Shown one piece after another: positions 1 through 7,750 of a stretch of DNA of 22,893 nt. The DNA lies in contig JAZNKA010000006.1 of NCBI GenBank assembly GCA_045578305.1, forward strand, positions 1 to 22,893. The letters run 5' to 3'. Below the pieces are notes generated by a model, which had not been told where the DNA came from, searched no databases, and saw only the letters and a program-made list of their open reading frames with translations. The DNA is from SIG440 sp045578305. GTDB lineage: Bacteria; Bacillota; Clostridia; Monoglobales; Monoglobaceae. The position numbers were made by a program, and so were the translations under genes. Position 1 is the first letter of the stretch. Each line of letters starts with the position of its first letter.

Positions 1-280
1 TATTTTAACTCTGTTGGGCTCGAACCAACGGAAGAGCATAAACTCCGCTACTTTTGTCTTAATTGCTACTATGTGCAGTCGACACCTTGTAGCAGCACAG
101 TTTGTGCGTGGCGATAAATCACCACTGCAAACTGTGGCTACTGCGTTTCTATAAGCCCTTCTTCATCTGCCACCGGCAGCGAAGGGCTTATAGACTACCA
201 ACTTCGCAACGCTCAGTTGGCACAGTGCGTGGCTGTTAACAAGCGTGGCGGTAAGTGAGAGCACGACAAGAGGGGAAAGC
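1..280. other. Gene-free, highly structured region (repeat or structured RNA candidate)
   Basis: I find no convincing gene here. The sequence is dense in inverted repeats. Positions 13-17 and 25-29 form a 5-bp stem around a 7-base loop and look like a tRNA T-arm read on the minus strand. Positions 89-93/137-141 plus 96-104/128-136 form a 14-bp stem with a 2-base bulge. Positions 148-161/181-194 form a perfect 14-bp stem, with 167-171/175-179 pairing inside it. Positions 198-203/215-220 form a 6-bp stem. The heptamer GCGTGGC occurs three times (106-112, 227-233, 243-249). A minus frame is open from about position 170 to the window edge but resembles no protein I know. A dispersed intergenic repeat or a multi-stem RNA fits better than a gene. 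I recognise no named RNA family. Confidence 0.4.
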
Positions 281-324
281 AAAAAGAAAAACAGTGTACC
301 CTTTGGTACACTGTTTTTCTTTTT
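281..324. terminator. Perfect 20-bp stem bidirectional intrinsic terminator
   Basis: Arms 281-300 and 305-324 are perfectly complementary around the loop CTTT. The core is ACAGTGTACC, and the outer parts are A-rich on one side and T-rich on the other, so the hairpin has a U-tract in either direction. On the minus strand it lies 34 bp after the stop of the nuclease gene and is its likely terminator. On the plus strand it would end any transcript coming from the structured region at 1-280. Confidence 0.85.
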
Positions 325-331
325 GGAAGAG

Positions 332-347
332 CCGAATGATTTAGATG
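332..347 (+). repeat. 16-bp flanking repeat, left copy
   Basis: CCGAATGATTTAGATG lies between the stop codon of the nuclease gene and its terminator. Its exact reverse complement is at 1972-1987. A direct copy with two changes (CCGAATGACCTAGAT) is at 1953-1967. The copies therefore bracket the nuclease gene and could mark the ends of an inserted cassette. Confidence 0.75.
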
Positions 348-358
348 CAACTCTCTTC

Positions 359-1897
359 TCATAAATTTAGTAGTTTTATATCAAATCTACCATTCTGCTT
401 GAAATACCCTAAATTAAATATTTCCCCAGGATGTTTCTTTGTCCAAGTTTCTGCCACTGTCTTTAATTCCTCAGCGGTAATCAATAGAATTTGTGTGTCA
501 TTGTTTAAAGAAAAATCAACACATTCTTGTATGCTTTGAGGTGTGAAATCAGGTGCAATTACCATAAACACAGTTACATCTTTATCTGATGTATTTATGT
601 ACCTTTCAAACTGCTGAATGTGATCTTTTAAATTTACCGCTGTTTCCTTTGATTTATTATCCCACATAATATACTTATCTTTAAAGGACAATTTCCCATC
701 CGGATGTTCTGAGCCAGTCAAAGTCAACGGCTTGTTTAATAACATTTTTTCAAACAAATAATTCGTTGCATCTTCAAATAAATGTTCACATTGTAAATCT
801 TTTTCAATGATATTATTTGCTCTCAAATTTTTCAAATCTCTATTTGCAAGTTGATTATAAAACGCAATAAGTTTTTCTCTTTCATCTTCCGTTTTAATTT
901 CTATTCTTCTCATTGAATCATAGTATTCGAGAATCCTATCAATTAACGCAACTTTATTGCCTGATACATTTAGCCCTATATCACCGCACCACGCTGACAA
1001 CATCGTGACATCAAGGCCATCTCGTGGCGAAAATCCACCAATTAAATTAGAAGGTTGTATAGATTTCAAGATAATGTCTTTTAATTCATTTACAGTAGGA
1101 TTATTTGATATTTCAATTTTAGCCTTTGAAAAATATTGACTTGCTTTATTTACGATATCAATAAGATACTGTTTTTTTGTTTTCTTAATTACATAATCAA
1201 CAAGTTTCTCATAACCGTATGCTCGTATTTCAATATTATAATATTTTCTAATACATTTAGCTATATCATCAGGTATCATATCACACATAACTCCATCAGA
1301 GTTCTTTATCGCCACAATTAAACCCTTTGACTGTAATACTTTTCTTGTATCTTCTATATCATCATAGGTATGTAAAGCATTTTCAAGCATCGGGAATCTT
1401 CCTGATTTAGCCTCAAGCATATGAAATTCTTTAATGGAAATTGAAAGATATTTTCTTAATGTTTCCAATAGGTTTTTTTCATCAACCGAAATATCGTCAT
1501 TGTGTGCCCATGCAGCATCTATCATATGCTTAAATAATGCAAAATCTTTTGATATCTTGCTTTCATCAAAATTGTTTGATTCATCAACAATAGATTTTTC
1601 ATAGTTTAAAACCGCAGAGTCAGTATCTTTGGTAGATGAAATAAAATCATCTTGATTTAACAAATAATCACGTAATAAAATTGGTGCAATAATCCTTACT
1701 GCACGATTTGAATCAAGTTTAATTTCTTCTAATCTATTACTAATATTTTCAAAAGAGGTATATTGTTTAGCCGTTTTCTTTAAAAAATCTTTTATCTCAT
1801 CAAGTTCTAATCGTCTGTAATCGGCAACATAAGCTGATGCAACTCGTTTTGCTATTGTAATATTGGGGATTTGTTCAACAAATTTAATAAAATCCAT
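359..1897 (-). CDS. Solitary TerB-like / SAP-like / FokI-like PD-(D/E)XK nuclease (putative defense protein)
   Basis: This is a 512-aa protein starting at ATG 1897, with GAGGTGG six bases upstream. An in-frame upstream ATG at 1945 lies in the promoter and is rejected. I see three parts. Residues about 118-165 are helical and acidic (AWAHNDDISVDE) and resemble TerB. Residues about 297-326 carry a SAP-like motif (GLNVSGNKVALIDRIL), which usually binds DNA. The C-terminal third resembles the FokI cleavage domain: a helix with acidic residues near E372/E376, then PDG (D400), then WDNKSK (D413, K415), followed by alternating hydrophobic strands and helices. The PD-x12-DxK layout is that of a PD-(D/E)XK nuclease. 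No methyltransferase or other partner adjoins it. The gene is visibly richer in A+T than the housekeeping genes nearby. Nuclease activity and a defense role are inferences from motifs and context. Confidence 0.7.
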   Translation of the reverse strand: MDFIKFVEQIPNITIAKRVASAYVADYRRLELDEIKDFLKKTAKQYTSFENISNRLEEIKLDSNRAVRIIAPILLRDYLLNQDDFISSTKDTDSAVLNYEKSIVDESNNFDESKISKDFALFKHMIDAAWAHNDDISVDEKNLLETLRKYLSISIKEFHMLEAKSGRFPMLENALHTYDDIEDTRKVLQSKGLIVAIKNSDGVMCDMIPDDIAKCIRKYYNIEIRAYGYEKLVDYVIKKTKKQYLIDIVNKASQYFSKAKIEISNNPTVNELKDIILKSIQPSNLIGGFSPRDGLDVTMLSAWCGDIGLNVSGNKVALIDRILEYYDSMRRIEIKTEDEREKLIAFYNQLANRDLKNLRANNIIEKDLQCEHLFEDATNYLFEKMLLNKPLTLTGSEHPDGKLSFKDKYIMWDNKSKETAVNLKDHIQQFERYINTSDKDVTVFMVIAPDFTPQSIQECVDFSLNNDTQILLITAEELKTVAETWTKKHPGEIFNLGYFKQNGRFDIKLLNL

Positions 1898-1916
1898 ATT
1901 ATACCACCTCAAAAAT

Positions 1917-1945
1917 ATTATATCATAATAAGCATAAATTGTCAA
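1917..1945 (-). promoter_or_regulatory. Perfect consensus promoter of the nuclease gene
   Basis: On the minus strand, TTGACA (1945-1940), a 17-bp spacer and TATAAT (1922-1917) match the sigma-A consensus exactly. TGA just before the -10 gives an extended -10. Transcription should start near 1910, at the ribosome site, so the leader would be only about 13 bases long. The -35 follows directly on the U-tract of the tRNA terminator. Confidence 0.85.
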
Positions 1946-1950
1946 AAGAA

Positions 1951-1990
1951 AAACCGAATGACCTAGATTGTCATCTAAATCATTCGGTTT
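1951..1990 (-). terminator. Intrinsic terminator of tRNA-Arg, carrying repeat copies
   Basis: Arms 1951-1961 and 1980-1990 pair over 11 bp. After a 2x2 internal loop, 1964-1968 pairs with 1973-1977 around a four-base loop. On the minus strand the stem ends in GGTTTTTCTTTT, a good U-tract, just after the tRNA 3' end. The arms contain the repeat that is also found at 332-347. Confidence 0.8.
1972..1987 (-). repeat. 16-bp flanking repeat, right inverted copy
   Basis: This is the exact reverse complement of 332-347 and forms one arm of the tRNA-Arg terminator. The other arm (1953-1967) is an imperfect direct copy of the left repeat, with 13 of 15 bases identical. Confidence 0.75.
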
Positions 1991-1993
1991 CTA

Positions 1994-2070
1994 TGGTGCG
2001 CCGGGAGGGACTCGAACCCCCGACCTACTGGTTCGTAGCCAGTCACTCTATCCAGCTGAGCTACCGGCGC
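1994..2070 (-). tRNA. tRNA-Arg(ACG)
   Basis: A complete cloverleaf is visible on the minus strand. The acceptor is GCGCCGG/CCGGCGC, the D-arm has GCTCAGCTGGATAGAG, and the anticodon stem is ACTGG/CCAGT with loop CTACGAA, giving anticodon ACG (Arg, wobble A read as inosine). The T-arm is GGGGGTTCGAGTCCCTC, where the outer pair is G-C. The CCA end is encoded at 1994-1996. A promoter lies upstream and a terminator directly downstream, so it is a monocistronic tRNA gene. Its 3' side abuts the nuclease cassette, which is a common place for integration. Confidence 0.97.
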
Positions 2071-2108
2071 ATCTATGACAAACAGTTCTCTGCCGCCAAC
2101 GATTTATT

Positions 2109-2137
2109 ATTATAACACAACTTAAATCAAAATGCAA
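2109..2137 (-). promoter_or_regulatory. Promoter of tRNA-Arg
   Basis: On the minus strand, TTGCAT (2137-2132), a 17-bp spacer and TATAAT (2114-2109) lie about 39 bp before the first base of the tRNA. The spacing and position fit a housekeeping sigma-A promoter for a stable RNA with a short 5' leader. Confidence 0.75.
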
Positions 2138-2154
2138 GTATATTTTTGAAAAAA

Positions 2155-2751
2155 TTATTTTTTATTTGCAATTTCAAGTGCTTTTTTGTATTCGTCATAT
2201 CCGATTGCCGAATTCAAAAGGTCAAGCATCGCATTTGCCGAAATCCTGACAGGGAGTCCAAGCACTTTGGCTAGCCGACGACGTTTTTCGAAGCTATCTT
2301 CTTTGCCGCTTAACCCGTCCTCAAAAAACATTGCTTTGGTGATAGGCTTTATTTCTTCATCCGGTGTAGTTTCTTCAACCGTGACAACTGTCTCCAAAAT
2401 TTTCAAAAGGTCTTCCTCCGTTATGCCTTCGACTCCGACAAGGCCCTCCTTGCCTGGAATTCTTTTTCGGCGTTCTTTACCCGCAACAGTTGGGATATAT
2501 GCGTGCTTTACCACCCCACGCTTTCCAACACACTGCTTTATGTAGTTGCGGATTCTGAACCCTGCGCTGTCCGAGTCAGTAAGAACTATTATCCCCGTCT
2601 TTTCTGCCATTTTCCGTATAGAATTTATTATATTTTTGTTGGTATAGAGGCTGAATCCGCCTGTACAGATAATCGGGGCATCGGTAATGCCCTTAAGGCG
2701 TTCTTTGTCAAATTTTCCTTCAACTACTATTGTTTCTTTTATGTGTAGCAT
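2155..2751 (-). CDS. rnmV: Ribonuclease M5 (5S rRNA maturase)
   Basis: This 198-aa protein is a TOPRIM nuclease that trims 5S rRNA precursor on the 50S particle in Gram-positive bacteria. The TOPRIM signature is clear: the VVEGKFD strand with E11, and LTDSDSAG with D59 and D61 as metal ligands. The length fits the family (about 180-190 aa). ATG 2751 has GAGG upstream. It is the last gene of the long minus-strand run that starts at 12.87 kb, 46 bp after nadE. In many Firmicutes rnmV lies next to ksgA, which is not the case here. No strong terminator follows; only an AT-rich stretch leads to the tRNA-Arg promoter. Confidence 0.93.
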   Translation of the reverse strand: MLHIKETIVVEGKFDKERLKGITDAPIICTGGFSLYTNKNIINSIRKMAEKTGIIVLTDSDSAGFRIRNYIKQCVGKRGVVKHAYIPTVAGKERRKRIPGKEGLVGVEGITEEDLLKILETVVTVEETTPDEEIKPITKAMFFEDGLSGKEDSFEKRRRLAKVLGLPVRISANAMLDLLNSAIGYDEYKKALEIANKK

Positions 2752-2771
2752 AACCTACCTCACATTATTAA

Positions 2772-2790
2772 GGCGGATATAAAATCCGCC
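2772..2790 (-). terminator. Weak hairpin between nadE and rnmV
   Basis: GGCGGAT (2772-2778) and ATCCGCC (2784-2790) form a 7-bp stem with loop ATAAA. On the minus strand it is followed by TTAATAATG, which is not a strong U-tract. It may attenuate or process the transcript rather than end it. Confidence 0.4.
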
Positions 2791-2797
2791 CAAAAAT

Positions 2798-4675
2798 CTA
2801 TTCAATTACTGCATCAGACGGCATATTCCATCCGTTTCTGGGTGAAAGGGAAATACTTTCAGCCTTTACTCCGTCAGGTGTTGCCGAACGTTTGAACTGG
2901 TTTTGATAAAACCTTTTCTCAAATGTTTTAATCCAGTTTTCAAGCTGTTCGTGTTCGTATTTTCCGCCAAAAGCAGCTTTTGCCATTCTTAATATCTTTT
3001 CTTTGCCAAATCCATACTTTACAGTATAATAAATCACAAAATCATGCACCTCATAAGGCCCGATTATATCCTCGGTCTTTTGGCTTATGACGCCTTTTTC
3101 GTCAGCCGGCAAAAGCTCGGGGCTTACAGGGGTGTCTACTATATCAAAGAGGACACTGGAAAGTTCTCCACTCCAGGTATCTGCAATCCACCTTACAATT
3201 GATCGCATAAGTGTCTTTGGAACTGAAGCATTGACGCCATACATTGACATCTGGTCGCCATTATAAGTTGCAAAGCCAAGAGCAAGTTCCGAAAGGTCGC
3301 CCGTACCTACAACGATTCCGCCAGTCTTGTTTGCTATATCCATAAGCACCTGAGTGCGTTCTCTCGCCTGAGCGTTTTCATAAGTTACGCTTCTGTCACC
3401 ATCTTCAAGCTTTATATCAGAAAAATGCTGCTTAACAGCCTCGGTTATATTCACCTCGTGATATGTTACTCCCAGCGCATCAGCTAACCTTTTTGAGTTA
3501 TTGTATGTTCTTTCTGAAGTTCCAAAACAAGGCATAGAAACCGATATTATCCCTTTTCGGTCAAGTCCAAGATTGTCAAAAGCCTTTGCAGCTACAAGCA
3601 CTGCAAGAGTACTGTCAAGGCCACCCGAAACACCGATTGTTACGGTTTTTATTCCAATATGCTTTATGCGTTTTTCAAGACCCTTTGCCTGCATAGTAAA
3701 CACACTGCTGCATTTTTTTGAAAGTTTTTCGGTATCTTTCGGCACAAAAGGTGAAGGACAGATATCTTTAAGAGGAGTTTCAATTATTTCTGTGTCAAAA
3801 TAAATTCTTCTGTATTCCTCATCATTCTTTGCCAAAAAAGTGTTGCGACGGCATCTTAGCTGGCTTAGTTTTTGGGTATCAATTACTCCATAGATTATTC
3901 CATTTTCAAAAGGCTTGGCTTCCGCAAGGCATTTGCCGCATTCAAAAATCATATTGTTGCCCGAATATACACAGTCAGTTGTAGATTCGCCGTCACCTGC
4001 GTCGGCATAGATATACGCCGAAAGCTGTCTCGCACTGTTTGATGCTGCCATAAGTTTACGAGCTTCGCTTTTCCCCGGAGTTTCTTCGTTTGCGGATAAA
4101 TTCAGTATCACTGTCGCGCCATTTTGAGCATGCTCTGCTGACGGCGGCGATGCTACCCACATATCCTCACAAATTTCGCAGGAAATTCTAAGTGATTCCA
4201 TATTTTTTGCACAGAAAATAAGTTTTGTCCCCATGGGCACAGTATCACCATAAAATTCCACATCTACAGTCTTTTGAATAGTGTTAAAATATCTGATTTC
4301 GGTATATGGAGCATAGTTTGTCAGATAGCTTTTGGGTACAAATCCAAGCACCCTCCCGCCCATGCAGACAGCGGCAACGTTATACAGCTTATCCTCGTGT
4401 TTCAGCGGCATACCAATCGCAAACAAAATGTCTAAAGCTTTTGTTTCATTTAAAATTTCAACCAAACCTTTTTTTGATCTGTCGGCAGTAGTGCTTTGCA
4501 AAAATAAATCGCCGCAGGTATATCCGGTCAGGCAAAGTTCAGGAAATACCACAACCTTTGCGCCGTTTTCGCTTGCCTCTTTGATTTGATTTATGATATT
4601 TTTGCAGTTAGCCGAAATGCCATTGACCGAAACTAAAGGGGTTGCTGCCGCAACCTTTAAAAATCCGTGTTTCAC
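2798..4675 (-). CDS. nadE: Glutamine-dependent NAD+ synthetase
   Basis: This 625-aa two-domain enzyme amidates nicotinic acid adenine dinucleotide to NAD+, using ammonia from glutamine and ATP. The N-terminal nitrilase-type glutaminase has the E-K-C triad: E46 in FPELCLTGY, K115 in FVPKSY and C169 in EICEDMW. The C-terminal synthetase domain opens with the ATP-binding P-loop SGGLDS (350-355). Length and order match the long bacterial NadE type (as in Mycobacterium), so it should need no separate ammonia source. The start is GTG 4675, with GGAG nine bases upstream. It follows the HD-domain gene by 20 bp. NadD, which makes its substrate, is encoded earlier in the same run. Confidence 0.96.
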   Translation of the reverse strand: MKHGFLKVAAATPLVSVNGISANCKNIINQIKEASENGAKVVVFPELCLTGYTCGDLFLQSTTADRSKKGLVEILNETKALDILFAIGMPLKHEDKLYNVAAVCMGGRVLGFVPKSYLTNYAPYTEIRYFNTIQKTVDVEFYGDTVPMGTKLIFCAKNMESLRISCEICEDMWVASPPSAEHAQNGATVILNLSANEETPGKSEARKLMAASNSARQLSAYIYADAGDGESTTDCVYSGNNMIFECGKCLAEAKPFENGIIYGVIDTQKLSQLRCRRNTFLAKNDEEYRRIYFDTEIIETPLKDICPSPFVPKDTEKLSKKCSSVFTMQAKGLEKRIKHIGIKTVTIGVSGGLDSTLAVLVAAKAFDNLGLDRKGIISVSMPCFGTSERTYNNSKRLADALGVTYHEVNITEAVKQHFSDIKLEDGDRSVTYENAQARERTQVLMDIANKTGGIVVGTGDLSELALGFATYNGDQMSMYGVNASVPKTLMRSIVRWIADTWSGELSSVLFDIVDTPVSPELLPADEKGVISQKTEDIIGPYEVHDFVIYYTVKYGFGKEKILRMAKAAFGGKYEHEQLENWIKTFEKRFYQNQFKRSATPDGVKAESISLSPRNGWNMPSDAVIE

Positions 4676-4695
4676 CGCTGATCGCTCCTATCCTT

Positions 4696-5280
4696 TTAGT
4701 TCTTCCCTTCAAGGAAGTATGTAGCCTCCATATCCGCAGTTGAAAGTGCAAAAGCAAGTGGGAACATCTCGAATGCACTTCCTACATTACCCGCAGGCTC
4801 GTTGCCTGAAAATCCCATATGATAACGGATTGCAAATGCTTCCTCGCGTGTTAGCCGCATAAATCCTGAAATCATATATACCGATTTTTCACCATGACCA
4901 TATGGAAGCTTGTCATCAATCTCATAAGTCGGAACCTTTTGCCATACCCCGTTGTCGTCCTTGACATTGCGAAAACCGGGTTTGTAAAAGTTCATCTTGC
5001 AAAGGTCATGAAGAAGTGCAACAATCGCAATTGTCTCGTCGCTTGCCTCAATTCCATAAAGTTCCTGTACCCTTTCACGTGCAAGGTAATCGCACAGACA
5101 CTCATAAACATTAAGGCTGTGCTCTGCAAGGCCGCCCTCATAAGCACCGTGAAACCTTGTGCTTGCCGGAGCAGTAAAGAAATCACTTGCAGGTGACAAA
5201 AGATGCTGAAGGAGCCTGTCGGCTCCCTCTCTTTTTATACATCTTTGGTATATTTCAACAAATTCGTCTTTAACATTCAT
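4696..5280 (-). CDS. HD-domain metal-dependent phosphohydrolase (function unknown)
   Basis: This 194-aa protein has an HD fold. EHS with H54, HD at 91-92 (ALLHDLCK), H129 (YGHGEKS), H154 (YHMGF) and D183 (TADMEA) give the expected ordered metal and substrate ligands. It resembles the HD part of YhaM-like nucleases and the stand-alone HD hydrolases common in Clostridia. The substrate cannot be read from the sequence; a nucleotide or nucleic acid phosphodiester is likely for this fold. ATG 5280 with AGAGG eight bases upstream is preferred over the TTG codon just before it. It sits 22 bp after leuS and 20 bp before nadE, so it is co-transcribed with them. Confidence 0.85.
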   Translation of the reverse strand: MNVKDEFVEIYQRCIKREGADRLLQHLLSPASDFFTAPASTRFHGAYEGGLAEHSLNVYECLCDYLARERVQELYGIEASDETIAIVALLHDLCKMNFYKPGFRNVKDDNGVWQKVPTYEIDDKLPYGHGEKSVYMISGFMRLTREEAFAIRYHMGFSGNEPAGNVGSAFEMFPLAFALSTADMEATYFLEGKN

Positions 5281-5302
5281 CAAAACTACCTCTTATACTA
5301 AA

Positions 5303-7717
5303 TTATTTTACAACAATATTGATAAGCTTTTTGGGAACAGCAATCACTTTTATTACCTGCTTGCCATCAATCAGTTCTTTTATTCTGTCGGTATTAAGAG
5401 CAGCTTCTTCCATTCCCTTGGGGTCAAGTTCTGCCGAAATCATCAGTTTGTCACGGATTTTGCCGTTGATTTGAACAACAACCTCAATTTCGTTATCAAC
5501 AGTTTTTGCCTCGTCGTATTCGGGCCATTTTGTGTCAGACAAATTGCCCTCAAAACCTGCAATCTGCCAAAGCTCTTCTGTAATATGCGGAGCAACCGGA
5601 TTCAACAGTGTAATAAATGTCCTGAATTCAGCCTTGTTTATTTTTTCTAGTTTCATCACATCATTGATAAACGCCATAAGTGCCGCAATACCGGTGTTGA
5701 ACTTCATTCTGTCATAGTCATCAGTTACCTTTTTGATGGTTTTGTGCATAGCCGTCTCAAGTTCTTTTGAATAGCTGTCACCATCAACAAGGATATTCTG
5801 TAAATTCCACACTCTTTCAAGGAATTTGTAGCATCCCTTAACACCGTTCATGGACCAGGGTGTTGCCTGGTCAAATGCACCAATAAACATTTCGTATGTT
5901 CTGAAGGTATCAGCACCATATTCATTGACAACATCGTCAGGGTTAATTACATTACCCCTTGACTTGGACATTTTTTCGCCATTTTCACCCAAAATCATAC
6001 CGTGCGAGGTTCTCTTCTGATAGGGCTCTTTTGTGGGAACAACACCAATATCATAAAGGAACTTGTGCCAGAATCTTGAGTACAAAAGATGCAGTGTAGT
6101 ATGCTCCATACCGCCGTTATACCAGTCAATTGGAAGCCAATACTTAAGTTCTTCCATTCCAGCAAGAAAGTCGGAATTGTCAGGGTCGATATATCTTAAG
6201 AAATACCACGACGAACCTGCCCACTGAGGCATAGTATCGGTTTCCCGTTCTGCCTTGCCGCCGCACTTGGGACAAGTTGTTTCAACCCAATCTCTGATTT
6301 TAATAAGAGGAGATTCACCCGATTCGCCCGGCTCAAAATTCTTTGTATCGGGAAGCTGCAAGGGGAGCTCGCTCTCAGGAAGAGCCACCCATCCGCACTT
6401 GGGACAATTTACAAGCGGAATCGGCTCGCCCCAGTAACGCTGACGCGAAAATACCCAGTCACGAAGCTTATAATTTATCTTGCGTTTGCCAATTCCCTCT
6501 TTTTCAAGATAATCAATAATGGCTTTTTTAGCTTCTTCAACCTGCATACCTGTAAGGAATCCCGAGTTCACCATTACACCTGTCTCAACATCGGTAAAGG
6601 CTTCTTTCTGAACATCCTCGCCACCTGCTACAACCTCGATAATAGGCATATCAAACTTCTTTGCAAATTCCCAGTCACGGGTATCGTGTGCAGGCACAGC
6701 CATAATTGCGCCTGTTCCGTATGTTACAAGAACATAATCTGAAATCCAGATTGGAATCTCAGCATTGTTTACAGGGTCAATTGCACTTATGCCCTTAAGC
6801 ATAACGCCAGTTTTGTTTTTGTCAAGCTCAGCTCTTTCAAAATCACTCTTTTTCGAAGCTTCAAGCTTATATGCCTCAACCTCTTCATAATTTTCAATCA
6901 TATCCTTGTATTTTTCAACATAAGGATGCTCGGGTGCAAGTACCATATATGTAGCACCAAAAAGAGTATCGGGGCGTGTTGTGTAAACCCTGATTTTATC
7001 ATCTGTGTCTTTGATTTTAAAATCTACCTCTGCACCTTCGCTTCTGCCAATCCAGTTTTTCTGCTGAATTTTTACTCTTTCGATATAGTCAAGGTCATCA
7101 AGATCGTCAATAAGGCGCTGTGCATACTCAGTAATCTTGAGCATCCACTGGCTTTTCTCTTTTTGAACAACCTCGCTGCCGCAACGCTCGCAAACGCCAT
7201 TTACAACTTCCTCGTTTGCAAGACCTACCTTGCAACCCGTACAGAAGTTAATCGGCATCTTTGTTTTATAAGCAAGTCCTTTTTCAAAAAGTTTGAGGAA
7301 TATCCACTGTGTCCATTTGTAGTAGTTGGGGTCTGTGGTATTTATTTCCCTTGACCAGTCAAAACCAAAGCCCAGCATTTTAAGCTGTCTTTTGAAATTT
7401 TCAACATTCTTTTCTGTAACGACAGCAGGATGAATATTGTTTTTTATAGCAAAATTCTCGGTAGGCAAGCCAAACGCATCCCAACCCATAGGAAAGAGCA
7501 CATTATAACCCTCAAGACGCTTTTTACGGGTAATAATATCAATTGCCGTATATCCTCTTGGGTGACCTACATGCAGTCCGTGTCCTGACGGATAAGGAAA
7601 CTCCACGAGGCCATAAAATTTAGGCTTTGATTTGTCGGTATTGGACGCCTTAAAAGTCTCATTTTCGTCCCAATTTTTTTGCCATTTCCCCTCAATTGTT
7701 TTAAAATCGTATCTCAT
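5303..7717 (-). CDS. leuS: Leucyl-tRNA synthetase
   Basis: This 804-aa class I synthetase charges tRNA-Leu. The HIGH-type motif is HVGH (49-52) within PYPSGHGLHVGHPRG, and KMSKS is at 582-586. The inserted CP1 editing domain shows TRPDTLFGATY and GTGAIMAVPAHDTRD, which clear mischarged amino acids. A zinc-binding type insert has CPKCGW and CPKCGG pairs. Length matches bacterial LeuRS. ATG 7717 has AAAGGA upstream. Only 33 bp separate it from rsfS, and no T-box leader fits there, so its expression probably follows the upstream operon promoter. Confidence 0.98.
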   Translation of the reverse strand: MRYDFKTIEGKWQKNWDENETFKASNTDKSKPKFYGLVEFPYPSGHGLHVGHPRGYTAIDIITRKKRLEGYNVLFPMGWDAFGLPTENFAIKNNIHPAVVTEKNVENFKRQLKMLGFGFDWSREINTTDPNYYKWTQWIFLKLFEKGLAYKTKMPINFCTGCKVGLANEEVVNGVCERCGSEVVQKEKSQWMLKITEYAQRLIDDLDDLDYIERVKIQQKNWIGRSEGAEVDFKIKDTDDKIRVYTTRPDTLFGATYMVLAPEHPYVEKYKDMIENYEEVEAYKLEASKKSDFERAELDKNKTGVMLKGISAIDPVNNAEIPIWISDYVLVTYGTGAIMAVPAHDTRDWEFAKKFDMPIIEVVAGGEDVQKEAFTDVETGVMVNSGFLTGMQVEEAKKAIIDYLEKEGIGKRKINYKLRDWVFSRQRYWGEPIPLVNCPKCGWVALPESELPLQLPDTKNFEPGESGESPLIKIRDWVETTCPKCGGKAERETDTMPQWAGSSWYFLRYIDPDNSDFLAGMEELKYWLPIDWYNGGMEHTTLHLLYSRFWHKFLYDIGVVPTKEPYQKRTSHGMILGENGEKMSKSRGNVINPDDVVNEYGADTFRTYEMFIGAFDQATPWSMNGVKGCYKFLERVWNLQNILVDGDSYSKELETAMHKTIKKVTDDYDRMKFNTGIAALMAFINDVMKLEKINKAEFRTFITLLNPVAPHITEELWQIAGFEGNLSDTKWPEYDEAKTVDNEIEVVVQINGKIRDKLMISAELDPKGMEEAALNTDRIKELIDGKQVIKVIAVPKKLINIVVK

Positions 7718-7750
7718 TTATAATCAATCCTTTCGGTAATTTAATACAAG

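Noticed and set aside
1..80. Possible tRNA on the minus strand, because 13-29 forms a T-arm-like hairpin with loop TTCGAGC
   Set aside because: No matching acceptor strand, D-arm or anticodon stem can be found at the right spacing upstream.
1898..1945. N-terminal extension of the nuclease (16 more residues from ATG 1945)
   Set aside because: The extension reads through the -10 and spacer of a perfect promoter and lacks a ribosome site; ATG 1897 has GAGGTGG.
6926..7354. 142-aa plus-strand reading frame inside leuS
   Set aside because: It is antisense to a strongly conserved gene, has no ribosome site and shows no recognisable protein features.
7718..7750. T-box riboswitch ahead of leuS
   Set aside because: Only 33 bp lie between rsfS and leuS; there is no room for specifier stem, T-box and terminator.
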